Shown here: positions 6,890-15,592 of the stretch, one piece after another
Layout of the letters: the number at the start of each line of letters is the position of its first letter
Position numbering within the stretch: the first letter of the stretch is position 1
Assembly (NCBI GenBank): GCA_965242915.1
Contig: CBDETN010000023.1
Span: 1 to 64,000, forward strand
DNA from: CAJXII01 sp965242915
GTDB lineage: Bacteria; Campylobacterota; Campylobacteria; Campylobacterales; Arcobacteraceae
Direction of reading: 5' to 3'
Length of the DNA: 64,000 nucleotides
Translations under genes and position numbers: made by a program
Notes under the pieces: generated by a model
Seen by the model: the letters and a program-made list of their open reading frames with translations, nothing else
The model's database searches: none
Told to the model about the DNA's origin: nothing

Positions 6890-8302
6890 CTAAAAGCTGC
6901 ATCTTTGTTCAAATTCTTTTTTTGACAAATTTAAATTTTTAGTATCTTTAATTTTCTTTTTACTTAAAGTTGTTAATATTTCTTTTCTACTATTATCATC
7001 AAGAAATGGACCTATAAAAACTTGAGTACGACCATTTTTGTCTTTACAAATTGATAAATTAGCCTTTATTAATTTTGCTTTTTTAATAAATGATTTAAAT
7101 TGAGATAATTTTAAAGTTGGGATTTGTATAAACGAGTCCAATTTAACTTGTTGGTTATTTGATATATTATTGTTTGTTTTTTTAAATAACGGTTCTTCTT
7201 TATTTTTTTTGGCAAAATTTTCCAATTTCACTTGTTGTTCTTTATCTAATCTTTCTTTTTCTTTAAATTTAAGTTTTTCGATAGCATCTTCTTCTAAAAT
7301 TTCATATTTTGTCAATAGTGATAGTTTTTTATTTAATCTATTTTCATTTATTTGTGACATATTGAATGTAATATATTTTTTTCTTGGAATTGATTTGATT
7401 TTTACCGCTTTTATCATTTCAACTTTTGTTATATTTATATCTTTTGGTTCTTCTATTACTTCAGCTTTAAAGGCTCCTGTAAAATATAGAATAATAGCGA
7501 TTAAAATTATAATACCTAATAAGCCGCCTACAATAATAATTATATTTTTTAATTTAAATTGTTTTTTTTCTTCATCAGATAAATCTTCATCTATTATTAA
7601 AAAATTTAATTTTTTAATAAATTCAAGTTTATTTTTTGGTTCTTCAGTTTTTTTGTCAGAATTATCTTCATTTTCTTGGATTGATGTTTCTTCTTTAGAA
7701 TCATCTTTCTTTTCTTCTAAGTCACCATCATCTTCTAAATCCTCTTCCTCTTCTTGGGTTGATATCTCTTCTACTTGAGTAACTTCACTTAAAGCGATGA
7801 TATTTATATATGGCATAATCGGTTCATCAAAGTTTATAAAGAATATTACCTCTTTATCTTCTAAAGAGATTAAAATCCTAAAAAGAGTTTCAGATACAGC
7901 ATATTCTGATCCATCGACTATTTCATTTCCGGCAATTGAAAATTTAACACTTCCCAAGTCATCAAATTCAGAACCGTTTATAGCAGTTGTAAGTCCTCCT
8001 GAGATGTTTGATACAAGCTCATTCAGTGCATCAAGTATATCTTCATCTACTTCATCAACGGGTTCTATATCTTCTCCCATCATTAGGTTAAAAATATGTG
8101 AAGCGCTAAGTGCCGGTATAAAAAATGACCAATTAGATGTAATATTGTTAAATTCAAAAGTTGTATCAACTTTGATACATTGACCTTTTAAATCACTTAG
8201 ATGTGCTTGTGTTGTTTGTTCAAGTTTTGCTTTTTTTGCCAGAAGAGACTCTAATGTGTCACTTAGTCCATTTAGAATTAAATTGGATAAATCAGATGCC
8301 AT
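6890..8302 (-). CDS. FliY/CheC-like domain fused to membrane span and SPOR-like tail
   Basis: A 470-residue protein that I cannot match to a named flagellar component. Residues 1-172 resemble the N-terminal CheC-like domain of the FliY at 23205-24083: both start MASDLSN and share a W-x-F-x-I-P-x-L-x-A segment and a D-A-x-N-E-[IL]-V-S-N segment. An acidic linker (about 178-222) leads to one membrane helix (about 253-275, IIIIVGGLLGIIILIAIILYF). The rest should be periplasmic; about 393-468 is SPOR-like (KNGRTQVFIGPFLDD). The protein has no SPOA domain. It is third in the flgG operon, with its start overlapping the preceding gene by 11 bases. A motor scaffold reaching from the C-ring to peptidoglycan is my inference. 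Confidence 0.65.
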   Translation of the reverse strand: MASDLSNLILNGLSDTLESLLAKKAKLEQTTQAHLSDLKGQCIKVDTTFEFNNITSNWSFFIPALSASHIFNLMMGEDIEPVDEVDEDILDALNELVSNISGGLTTAINGSEFDDLGSVKFSIAGNEIVDGSEYAVSETLFRILISLEDKEVIFFINFDEPIMPYINIIALSEVTQVEEISTQEEEEDLEDDGDLEEKKDDSKEETSIQENEDNSDKKTEEPKNKLEFIKKLNFLIIDEDLSDEEKKQFKLKNIIIIVGGLLGIIILIAIILYFTGAFKAEVIEEPKDINITKVEMIKAVKIKSIPRKKYITFNMSQINENRLNKKLSLLTKYEILEEDAIEKLKFKEKERLDKEQQVKLENFAKKNKEEPLFKKTNNNISNNQQVKLDSFIQIPTLKLSQFKSFIKKAKLIKANLSICKDKNGRTQVFIGPFLDDNSRKEILTTLSKKKIKDTKNLNLSKKEFEQRCSF

Positions 8303-8723
8303 TTTCTGCCTTTGCTCGTCTGGATTCTTTATGTTTAGTTAAAATCTTTGCTTTGTTTTTTTTATAATATTCTTTCCTATAAGCTTTTAAATCTTCTTTT
8401 TTCTTTTCTCTGTATTGCTTATCATATTCTAGTCGCTGCTTTTTATTTTCTAAATAATACTGTTGTTTTTTTGCTCTATATTCTTGTATTTTTGCTGTAA
8501 TTATATCTTTTCTATAATCAATATAATATTTTTGTTTTTTGGCTATCTCTTTAATTTTTTGTAAGAAATTACCGGAAAATAATTCTTGCTCATAATCTAT
8601 TACATCAGCACGTCCAGTTTTAGGCATTTTTTCAAGTTTTTTCTTGAGATAATAAGCTTTCTTTTTTTCCTTATGTGCTTTTATATTAGCTTTTCGAATT
8701 CTTTTTAATTCTTCTAAATCCAT
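8292..8723 (-). CDS. Small Lys/Tyr-rich protein of unknown function
   Basis: The 143-residue product is extremely basic and almost wholly helical in appearance. It holds repeated K-x-YY-x-x-[NK]-K modules (KKKAYYLKKK, KKQQYYLENKK, RKEYYKKNK). No signal peptide or membrane segment is seen. Similar modules occur beside nucleic-acid-binding domains, so RNA or DNA binding is possible, but no enzymatic domain is present. It sits between flgG (13-base gap) and the FliY-like fusion gene (11-base overlap), so it is cotranscribed with a distal-rod gene. Function unknown. Confidence 0.6.
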   Translation of the reverse strand: MDLEELKRIRKANIKAHKEKKKAYYLKKKLEKMPKTGRADVIDYEQELFSGNFLQKIKEIAKKQKYYIDYRKDIITAKIQEYRAKKQQYYLENKKQRLEYDKQYREKKKEDLKAYRKEYYKKNKAKILTKHKESRRAKAENGI

Positions 8724-8736
8724 TTAAACTTTATTA

Positions 8737-9510
8737 CTATCTTTTTAATTGATTTACTATAGTAAGCATTTGGTCTGTTGTTGTAATTGATTTAGCATTT
8801 GCCTCATAAGCTCTCTGAGCTGTGATTAAATCCACCATCTCATTTACTAGTTGAACATTCGATGATTCAAGCATACCTTGTCTAATGTGCACATTTGCAT
8901 TCTCTATTTCAACAGGATCTCCGGAAGTATCCGTAATACTATATAAACTATTACCTTTAGGTGATAATCCTGCAGGATTTATAAAATCAAATACCTGAAT
9001 AGGACCAACTTGTGTTGTTGCATCATTTATAGTATATGATATCAGACCATTTTCTCCTATAGATACATCTTGTGCACCTACTTCAATGGTAATCCCCTGC
9101 GCCAATGGGTACCCCTGACCATTTACAAGGTTACCTTCACTGTCTGTTTTAAATGAGCCGTTTCTTGTATATGCGGTATCTCCATTTGGAAGAGTAATTT
9201 CAAAAAAACCTCTGCCTTCAATTGCTAAATCAAATGGATTTCCTGTTTCTTTCAAACTTCCCTGTAAAAAATTCTTTTGAATACCCGAAATTCTAACACC
9301 CAATCCAACATCAATACCTGTAGGATTTGATGTTGATTCAGAAGTTGCACCTGCTGTATAATTTAAAGATTCATACATTAAATCTTGAAATTCAGCACGA
9401 TCCTGTTTAAATGCAGTTGTATTTACATTTGCTATGTTACTTGATGTTACATCGATTTGATGTTGTTGTGCGTTCATCCCCGCAGCTGCTGTATATAGAC
9501 CTCTGATCAT
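8737..9510 (-). CDS. flgG: Flagellar distal rod protein FlgG
   Basis: FlgG builds the distal rod that passes through the periplasm. The 257-residue product starts MIRGLYTAAAGMNAQQHQID, contains the rod/hook signature SSNIANVNTTAFK, and ends NEMVDLITAQRAYEANAKSI, the conserved coiled-coil terminus. Length is close to the usual 260. It is first in a leftward three-gene operon and is divergent from cheY. A sigma-70-like promoter is seen upstream. Confidence 0.95.
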   Translation of the reverse strand: MIRGLYTAAAGMNAQQHQIDVTSSNIANVNTTAFKQDRAEFQDLMYESLNYTAGATSESTSNPTGIDVGLGVRISGIQKNFLQGSLKETGNPFDLAIEGRGFFEITLPNGDTAYTRNGSFKTDSEGNLVNGQGYPLAQGITIEVGAQDVSIGENGLISYTINDATTQVGPIQVFDFINPAGLSPKGNSLYSITDTSGDPVEIENANVHIRQGMLESSNVQLVNEMVDLITAQRAYEANAKSITTTDQMLTIVNQLKR

Positions 9511-9539
9511 AGTTAACCTTCTATTTTAGTATTACAAAA

Positions 9540-9545
9540 ATTATA
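9540..9545 (-). promoter_or_regulatory. Sigma-70-type -10 box for the flgG operon
   Basis: On the minus strand the hexamer is TATAAT, 30 bases before the flgG ATG, preceded by periodic T-rich sequence rather than a clear -35 box. This fits sigma-70 promoters of Campylobacterota. No GG-N10-GC sigma-54 pattern was seen in the 123-base divergent gap. Confidence 0.5.
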
Positions 9546-9608
9546 TCCAAAATAAATTAATAGCAAATTAAAAACTTCTCTATTAAGAGTATTTTTAAAA
9601 AAATTAGG

Positions 9609-9614
9609 TACAAT
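9609..9614 (+). promoter_or_regulatory. Candidate -10 box for cheY
   Basis: TACAAT lies 40 bases before ATG 9649 and follows a T/A-periodic stretch. A second weaker choice, TATAAA, lies just downstream at about 9622. Confidence 0.4.
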
Positions 9615-9648
9615 GTGCATTATATAAAATTAAATGCAAGGCAAAATT

Positions 9649-10023
9649 ATGAAAGTTTTAATTGTAGATGATAGTTCTACTATGAGAAGAATTATTGGTA
9701 ATGTAGTAGGACAGCTTGGTATTCCAAAAGAAGATTTTGATGAAGCCGAAGACGGTGTCGTTGCTTGGAAATTATTGGCTCAAAATACTTACGATATAGT
9801 TTTGACTGATTGGAATATGCCAAATATGAACGGACTTCAGTTAGTTCAAAAGATTCGTGGTGAAGGCAGTACTCACAGAACTGTTCCTATTATTATGATT
9901 ACAACAGAAGGTGGTAAAAGTGAAGTAATTACGGCACTAAAAGCTGGAGTGAATAATTATATTGTAAAACCGTTTAGTGCTGATATTTTAAAAGAAAAAC
10001 TTGACAGTGTTTTCAAAAAATAA
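9649..10023 (+). CDS. cheY: Chemotaxis response regulator CheY
   Basis: Phosphorylated CheY binds the switch to change rotation. The 124-residue single receiver domain has the acidic pocket D7/D8, phosphoacceptor D54 (IVLTDWNMPNMNG), the ITTEGG segment with the conserved threonine, and K-P in YIVKPF. I chose ATG 9649 because AAGG at 9639-9642 precedes it; an upstream in-frame ATG at 9634 would add five residues. The phosphatase-like cheZ follows after 36 bases. Confidence 0.95.
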   Translation: MKVLIVDDSSTMRRIIGNVVGQLGIPKEDFDEAEDGVVAWKLLAQNTYDIVLTDWNMPNMNGLQLVQKIRGEGSTHRTVPIIMITTEGGKSEVITALKAGVNNYIVKPFSADILKEKLDSVFKK

Positions 10024-10059
10024 CAAAATAACAAAGTAAAAATAGACAAGGATTTAGTT

Positions 10060-10893
10060 ATGAGTATGAGTCAAGAAGAGATAGAAGCCTTAATGAATGA
10101 AACTGCGGATATAACTGTCCCTGCAGAAGAAGAAGTTATTGAAGATGATACACAAATGTCATCTGAAGATATATCTGAATTAGTTGCAGCTTCTGACGAG
10201 AAAGAAGATACTTCACAAGCAGTACCCCAAGAAGATAATTTAGATGATATATTAGCTGGAATTGATGGTATTACAGAAGATGAGCCGGTATTAGAAAGTG
10301 TACCTGAGAGTAGAGATGTTTCAGAAGATGTTAGTGCAATTTTAGATGAACAAATCAGTAAAGGGGTATATCCTTTACCTGTAGAAAGAGAACACAAAGT
10401 TGTAAATCAATTACATGAAGTTGCGCAAGACAGCGAAGAAAAAGGTACAAAGATATTTGATGTATTAAGTTTAGTACTTGATGAAAATGCATTAATAGAA
10501 AAAAATGTAAAAGATTTAGGATCATTTGTAGAAAAACAAATAACGCTTTTAGAAGCATTATCTAATAAATTTCCAAGTGTAGTAGTATTAGGTGAAAATC
10601 TTGAATTAGCACGAAGTCTTATCTCAACTTCATCAGATGCCTGCAATAAAATAAATGAAGAAAATAATCAAATATTTGTTGCTATGGAATTAATGCAGTT
10701 TAATGATATTAATAGACAAAAAATAGAAAGAGTTATGTCAGTTATTAAAAAATTAAGTCAATATTTAAATGGTATATTCGAGGATGACAGTGACATGGCT
10801 GAAGTTCAAATTGCCAAACATATTTCCGGAGATTCGTCAGAGACACTTGATGAGGATGATATTGAATCATTAATTGCGAATTTTGGTAATTAG
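10060..10893 (+). CDS. cheZ: CheZ-type CheY-P phosphatase (Helicobacter type)
   Basis: The 277-residue protein has a long acidic N-terminal tail and a helical core. The motif MQFNDINRQKIERVM supplies D216 and Q220 with the D-x3-Q spacing of the CheZ catalytic pair (FQDLTGQ in E. coli). The C-terminus DDIESLIANFGN resembles the CheY-binding tail of CheZ. The N-terminus MSQEEIEALM looks like the CheY-binding peptide of FliM. Location directly after cheY supports the call. This is a remote homologue of enterobacterial CheZ, like HP0170. Identification rests on motif and context. Confidence 0.8.
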   Translation: MSMSQEEIEALMNETADITVPAEEEVIEDDTQMSSEDISELVAASDEKEDTSQAVPQEDNLDDILAGIDGITEDEPVLESVPESRDVSEDVSAILDEQISKGVYPLPVEREHKVVNQLHEVAQDSEEKGTKIFDVLSLVLDENALIEKNVKDLGSFVEKQITLLEALSNKFPSVVVLGENLELARSLISTSSDACNKINEENNQIFVAMELMQFNDINRQKIERVMSVIKKLSQYLNGIFEDDSDMAEVQIAKHISGDSSETLDEDDIESLIANFGN

Positions 10894-10905
10894 GAAATAT
10901 AGAAA

Positions 10906-11625
10906 ATGAATCCAGGTATCTATCCACTAGCTGCGAGTATGGTTAATCAACTAAATCGTGTTGATATATTGTCAAATAATTTAGCAAATTCAAATACAGT
11001 CGGATTTAAGCAGGATAATTTATCAGAGGGTTCATTTAATTATTATCTAGAAAGATCTAAAAATCAAAATATTAAAACGACAAAATTCAATGTTATTACA
11101 AACACTGTTCCAAAAATAGACGGTAAATTTGTAGATAAAAATTTAGGTGCGATAACACCTACAAACAATCAGCTTGACTTTGCTATAAAAGATGAAGAGG
11201 TGTTTTTTAAAGTTCAAAATCCTAAAACAGGTGAAATCTTACTGACAAGAGACGGAACATTTGGAGTATTAAATGAACAATTGGTAACAAAAAATGGTTT
11301 TTATGTTCTAAATAATGATAATGACCCGATAATAGCTCAAGATGAATTTGCTCAACAAATAGCAGTGGTAAAAACACAGTTTAATAATCTCGATAAACAA
11401 GGTAATAACAATTATAGAATAAAATCACAACAAGAAGTTGAAGCGTTAGCAGGAAATGAAGGTTTTGTTCTTCAAGGTGCATTAGAAAGAAGTAATGTAA
11501 ATTCTGTTACAACAATGGTTAGTTTAATAGAAAGTCATAGAAGATTTGAACAAGCACAAAAAGCGATGCAGGGTATTGATGAACTGAATAAGTCAGTAAT
11601 AGAAAAAGTCGGAAGAGCTACATAA
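10906..11625 (+). CDS. flgF: Flagellar basal-body rod protein FlgF-like
   Basis: The 239-residue protein begins MNPGIYPLAASMVNQLNRVD and has SNNLANSNTVGFKQDN, the N-terminal rod motif. It ends SLIESHRRFEQAQKAMQGIDELN, the FlgF/FlgG-type terminus. FlgG is encoded elsewhere in the window, so FlgF (proximal rod) is most likely. Its stop overlaps the flgB start by one base (TAATG). Confidence 0.78.
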   Translation: MNPGIYPLAASMVNQLNRVDILSNNLANSNTVGFKQDNLSEGSFNYYLERSKNQNIKTTKFNVITNTVPKIDGKFVDKNLGAITPTNNQLDFAIKDEEVFFKVQNPKTGEILLTRDGTFGVLNEQLVTKNGFYVLNNDNDPIIAQDEFAQQIAVVKTQFNNLDKQGNNNYRIKSQQEVEALAGNEGFVLQGALERSNVNSVTTMVSLIESHRRFEQAQKAMQGIDELNKSVIEKVGRAT

Positions 11626-12032
11626 TGCAACCAAGTTCAGTAACTGACCTTTTATTTCAAAATTTAAATTTTAGAGGAGAAAAACAAAAAGTTATATCAA
11701 GTAATATAGCAAATATTAATACTCCAAAATATAAAACAAAAGATATATCTTTTGAAAATGAATTACAAAAGGCATCAATGAAAAATGATTTACAATTAAG
11801 AGTTACACATCATAATCATATCTCTTTTGAGACTCAAAGTATTCCAACAAGTCAATTTAATACTTTTGAAGTAGAGGGATTAGAAGAACAAAATGATGGT
11901 AATAATGTGAATTTAGATAAACAAATGAGTGATATGGCAAAAAATTCTATAATGTTTAATGCGATACAAGGCTCAATTAAAAAAGATGCTGCATGGTTTA
12001 AAGAAGTAATTGCAGCATCTGGTAAAAATTAA
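11625..12032 (+). CDS. flgB: Flagellar proximal rod protein FlgB
   Basis: FlgB forms the base of the rod. The 135-residue protein shows SSNIANINTPKYKTKDISFE near its N-terminus and the terminal DKQMSDMAKNSIMFNAIQ segment, both characteristic. Coupled to flgF by a one-base overlap and followed by fliF. Its usual partner flgC is separated, at 29374 beside fliE. Confidence 0.92.
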   Translation: MQPSSVTDLLFQNLNFRGEKQKVISSNIANINTPKYKTKDISFENELQKASMKNDLQLRVTHHNHISFETQSIPTSQFNTFEVEGLEEQNDGNNVNLDKQMSDMAKNSIMFNAIQGSIKKDAAWFKEVIAASGKN

Positions 12033-12049
12033 GGAATAGTATTTAGTAA

Positions 12050-13762
12050 ATGGAACAAATTTTTAATATAATAAATAAACTAAATGCTGCACAAAGAGCC
12101 GTTATCATCGGTGGTTTTTCTATTTTATTTGTTTTTTTAATGGGATTGCTTGTTTATTCAAATATGAAATCACAGGATGAAAAATTCAATTATTTAATAG
12201 CATCTAATCTTACTAAAAGCCAAGTAATGCTGGCAAGCAATGAATTAGAAGCTGCCGGTGTTCCATTTTCTATATTGGGCAGCGGAGATAGTTTATCATT
12301 AAAAACAAGTAAAAAGAATATCAATATAGCTAAGATTAAACTTCTAATAAGTCAATCAGTTACAAGTTCACATTCCGGATGGGAAATTTTTGATAAAAGT
12401 TCTTTGGGAACTACAAACTTTGAAAATAAAGTAAAATATAGAAGAGCATTAGAAGGTGAACTGTCGCGGAGTTTAGAATCTTTAAATGGAATACTTGGAG
12501 CTAAAGTTAAAATCGGGCAGCCTAAAGAATCTATTTTTACCCAAAGAAAAACAGATCCTACCGCGTCTGCAGTATTAAGATTAAGAGATGGTTCAAGTTT
12601 AGGCAAAAGACAAATTGAAGGTATTAAAAACTTTATAGCATCAGCTATTTCAAATCTAAAACCTAAAAATATTAAGTTAATAAATCAAAATGGTACATTA
12701 TTAGAGTATTCATCTGAAGATATTGATAACACAAAATATATTGCACAAAACAAATATAAGAAAAAGTTAGAGAGAGATTATGAACAAAATATAATTGAAA
12801 TTCTAGAACCATTTATAGGACTTGACAGAGTAGTTGCAAAAGTATCAGTAATTTTAGATTTTACAAAACGAGATATTCAGCAAGAGATATATGAGCCGGA
12901 AGGTACAATTAGAAGTCAACAGACTACAGAAATTACATCAACTAATGAAGAAAAAGAAGATTCCAGCGGTGGAACTGCCGGTGTACAAAGTAATATACAA
13001 AATTCAGATGAAGCAAGCGGCGGTATAAAAGTAAAATCATCAAAAGAAGAAGCAAAAAATATAATTAATTATGAAATATCAAAAAAGATAATTAGTCAAA
13101 AAAACAGTGCGTTTGCCTTAATTAGTCGAATCACTACTGCTGTAACATTTGATTCAACAGTTTTAGATAAAGAAACAAACAAAGAGAATTTTTTAAAGAA
13201 TATAAATTCTATAGTTGAAGAAACTGTCGGTTTTAAGGAAAAAAGGGGTGATAAGGTAAGTGTTAAATCGTTTAAATTTATAGGCTTTGGGGCAATAGGC
13301 GATGCAAATGCTACAATTGGTGAAGGTGCAGCCGACGGTGGTATGGGAGCGGTAGTTATTAAATCTATAGTGCAAGATTTTGGTGAATATATTCAATATT
13401 TAATTGCCAGTATATTATTATTCGTTTTTTATAAAAAATTCATATCAAATAATGAAATAGTATTATCCAGCGGTGTGTCCGGTTCAGCTAAAACCAGCAC
13501 TGCTGGTTTTTCTGAAGGAGTGATGGAACCTTTTAATGATTTTGATGATAGTTCCTTTAATAGAAGTGTGGCAAAAAATAGATTAAAAGCAAAAGTTAAA
13601 AGTCAAATTTTAAATAATATAGAAGGACTGGATGAAGAAAGTGCAGCAAAATATGAAATATTAATTGAGGAGCTTGACAAAGAAGTTCAGAATAAACCTG
13701 AAGATATAGCAGCAATGATAGAGATGTTGTTATATGAAGGTGATCAAAAGCTGAAAGGCTAG
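12050..13762 (+). CDS. fliF: Flagellar MS-ring protein FliF
   Basis: FliF makes the membrane MS ring on which the motor assembles. The 570-residue protein has one N-terminal membrane span (about 19-40, AVIIGGFSILFVFLMGLLVY), ring-building domains (LEGELSRSLESLNGILGAKV), a second span near 450 (IQYLIASILLFVFYKKF), and a cytoplasmic tail that should bind FliG. Length is normal. fliG and fliH follow in the same direction. Confidence 0.96.
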   Translation: MEQIFNIINKLNAAQRAVIIGGFSILFVFLMGLLVYSNMKSQDEKFNYLIASNLTKSQVMLASNELEAAGVPFSILGSGDSLSLKTSKKNINIAKIKLLISQSVTSSHSGWEIFDKSSLGTTNFENKVKYRRALEGELSRSLESLNGILGAKVKIGQPKESIFTQRKTDPTASAVLRLRDGSSLGKRQIEGIKNFIASAISNLKPKNIKLINQNGTLLEYSSEDIDNTKYIAQNKYKKKLERDYEQNIIEILEPFIGLDRVVAKVSVILDFTKRDIQQEIYEPEGTIRSQQTTEITSTNEEKEDSSGGTAGVQSNIQNSDEASGGIKVKSSKEEAKNIINYEISKKIISQKNSAFALISRITTAVTFDSTVLDKETNKENFLKNINSIVEETVGFKEKRGDKVSVKSFKFIGFGAIGDANATIGEGAADGGMGAVVIKSIVQDFGEYIQYLIASILLFVFYKKFISNNEIVLSSGVSGSAKTSTAGFSEGVMEPFNDFDDSSFNRSVAKNRLKAKVKSQILNNIEGLDEESAAKYEILIEELDKEVQNKPEDIAAMIEMLLYEGDQKLKG

Positions 13763-13787
13763 TTGAATATGAAGTTGGAGTTTAATT

Positions 13788-14798
13788 ATGAGTGAAGCAA
13801 GTAACGATATACTAAGAAATATCTCAATGGTAGATAAAGTTGCTCAATTTTGTGTATTAATTGGGGAAGAAGCTACTGTAAAGATTTTTCAAAATCTTCC
13901 TACAGAGACAGTAGAACAAATTTCAACTGCTATTACTAGTATTGCCTCTATTGATAAAGAAACATCTTTAGCAATCCTTGATGAATTTCATTTATATACG
14001 AAATCTAAATCATTTATCAGTTCAGGTGGTTTTGAATATGCTAAAGATATATTGTACAAGTCATTAGGGAAAACTGAAGCAGATGCTGTTTTGAGTAAAT
14101 TATCCCGTATGAAACAGGCAAAACAATCTTTTGCATATCTTGAAGCTATCAATCCGCAACAGTTATCAGATTTTATTAAAGATGAATCACCACAAACTAT
14201 TGCAGTAGTATTATCACATATGGATTCAGGTGGAGCAGCAGATGTTCTAAATGCACTGGAAGAAGACTTAAGAGTTAAAGTAACAATGCAAATTGCAACT
14301 ATTAAAGATATTCAACCGGATGTTGTAAGAACTATGTCAAAAGTATTAGAAAAGAAATTAGAATCACTTTTATCAAGTGTTACAGAAATCGGCGGGATAA
14401 AAGTTGTTGCAGATATGCTAAATAAAATGGGACCTAAATCACAAGATATTCTTTCAAATATAAATGGTATAGATACAACCTTAGCTACAAATATTAAAGA
14501 AAATATGTTCGTATTTGAAGATCTTATTAATTTAGGAACTGATAATATTATGAAAATTTTATCTAATGTAGAGCTGGCTGATGTTGCAGTTGCACTGTCT
14601 CGTTCTGATCAAGATGATATAGACTTAATTACGGATGCTATGTCTCAAAGAGCAACAGATAGATTTAAAGAAGAATTTGAATTGCTTGGAAAAATAAAAA
14701 TAAAAGATTTAGAGGCAGCTCAAAGAAAAATGCTAGATGCTGCCCAAAAACTAATTGATGAGGGTGCTATTGATAGAACTATGGAAGAGGAAGAATAA
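13788..14798 (+). CDS. fliG: Flagellar motor switch protein FliG
   Basis: FliG transmits torque from the stator and couples to FliF. The 336-residue product shows the middle-domain motif DESPQTIAVVLSHM (equivalent to EHPQ) and the C-terminal torque helix region FVFEDLINLGTDNIMKILSNVE with charged residues. Length matches the family. It lies between fliF and fliH. Confidence 0.96.
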   Translation: MSEASNDILRNISMVDKVAQFCVLIGEEATVKIFQNLPTETVEQISTAITSIASIDKETSLAILDEFHLYTKSKSFISSGGFEYAKDILYKSLGKTEADAVLSKLSRMKQAKQSFAYLEAINPQQLSDFIKDESPQTIAVVLSHMDSGGAADVLNALEEDLRVKVTMQIATIKDIQPDVVRTMSKVLEKKLESLLSSVTEIGGIKVVADMLNKMGPKSQDILSNINGIDTTLATNIKENMFVFEDLINLGTDNIMKILSNVELADVAVALSRSDQDDIDLITDAMSQRATDRFKEEFELLGKIKIKDLEAAQRKMLDAAQKLIDEGAIDRTMEEEE

Positions 14799-14813
14799 TA
14801 ATGGAGGTCTCTT

Positions 14814-15476
14814 ATGCCTAAAAATCATGTAACTACAACTGCAAAGATTATTAAAACAGATGTTGCTGAGCAAAGTTATCAATTAGGTCAATTTGTAGGC
14901 AGTCAAGATTCAAATCAATTAGAGTTAAGTGGAGCTGCCAAATTAAATGACAGTAATATAAACGGAAATGTTGATCCGGTATTAGCAGAAATTAAAGTTT
15001 TAGCAAATCGATTAAATCAAATACAATTAAAAGTCACAGATATTCAAAATGACGGTGTTAAAGGGAGAGACCTCGATAAACAATTAGTTGAAGCACTTAA
15101 AGACCTTAAAAATTATGCTTTATTTTTTGAGAAAGCAACATTTCAAATGGAAACTAAGATTTTACAAACATCAATTTCTATTGCACAAAAGATTATCGCT
15201 ATAGAAGTTGGAGAAAATAGTGCTAAAATAGCGAAAGAAACAATTTCTAATATTTTAGAAAAAATAAAAACCGCATCAAAAATTAATATTCATTTAAATC
15301 CAAAAGATTATGTTGTATTAAAAAATGAATTAAATTTAGAATCATTTATTCAATTGCAGGAAGATTCAAATGTTACTGCCGGTGGAGTGGTTATCGCTAG
15401 TGACCTTGGGAATTTTGACGGCAGTGTTGAGGCAAAGGTTGAAACAATGCTGGAATCTCTTAATTCTGTTATTTAG
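14814..15476 (+). CDS. fliH: Flagellar assembly protein FliH
   Basis: FliH regulates the export ATPase FliI and tethers it to the C-ring. The 220-residue protein has a disordered N-terminus, a central helix, and a C-terminal region like the stator subunit of ATP synthases (KINIHLNPKDYVVLKNEL, then GGVVIASDLGNFDGSVEAKVE). GGAGG precedes ATG 14814. It ends the first rightward block; the next gene has its own promoter. fliI is remote, at 35891. Confidence 0.88.
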   Translation: MPKNHVTTTAKIIKTDVAEQSYQLGQFVGSQDSNQLELSGAAKLNDSNINGNVDPVLAEIKVLANRLNQIQLKVTDIQNDGVKGRDLDKQLVEALKDLKNYALFFEKATFQMETKILQTSISIAQKIIAIEVGENSAKIAKETISNILEKIKTASKINIHLNPKDYVVLKNELNLESFIQLQEDSNVTAGGVVIASDLGNFDGSVEAKVETMLESLNSVI

Positions 15477-15500
15477 TTAATTTTAATAATTAATTACATA

Positions 15501-15566
15501 TACAATATGGAATACTTTTAATATTCATTAAAAACTATACAAAAATCAAACTTTTTATGATATAAT
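15501..15566 (+). promoter_or_regulatory. Promoter cassette A, upstream of fliN
   Basis: A 66-base block ends in TATGATATAAT (-10 TATAAT at 15561-15566). A near copy occupies 18078-18142 in front of the second hook gene. Both share a TGGAATA element, an AATAT, a TTAAAAA-TATACAAAA stretch and the same extended -10. TGGAA resembles a -24 element, but the bases ten further on are AT, not GC, so sigma-70 is more likely than sigma-54. Confidence 0.6.
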
Positions 15567-15592
15567 ACTTAAAATCAATAAAAAAGAGTGTC

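Noticed and set aside
7170..7778. Plus-strand open frame of 202 codons opposite the FliY-like fusion gene
   Set aside because: It is Ser/Phe/Leu-rich, as expected for the complement of a Lys/Glu-rich gene, and has no convincing ribosome site or family motif.
15508..15522. TGGAATA elements before fliN and the second hook gene as sigma-54 promoters
   Set aside because: The bases ten positions after GG are AT in both copies, not the nearly invariant GC. A TATAAT box is present further downstream.
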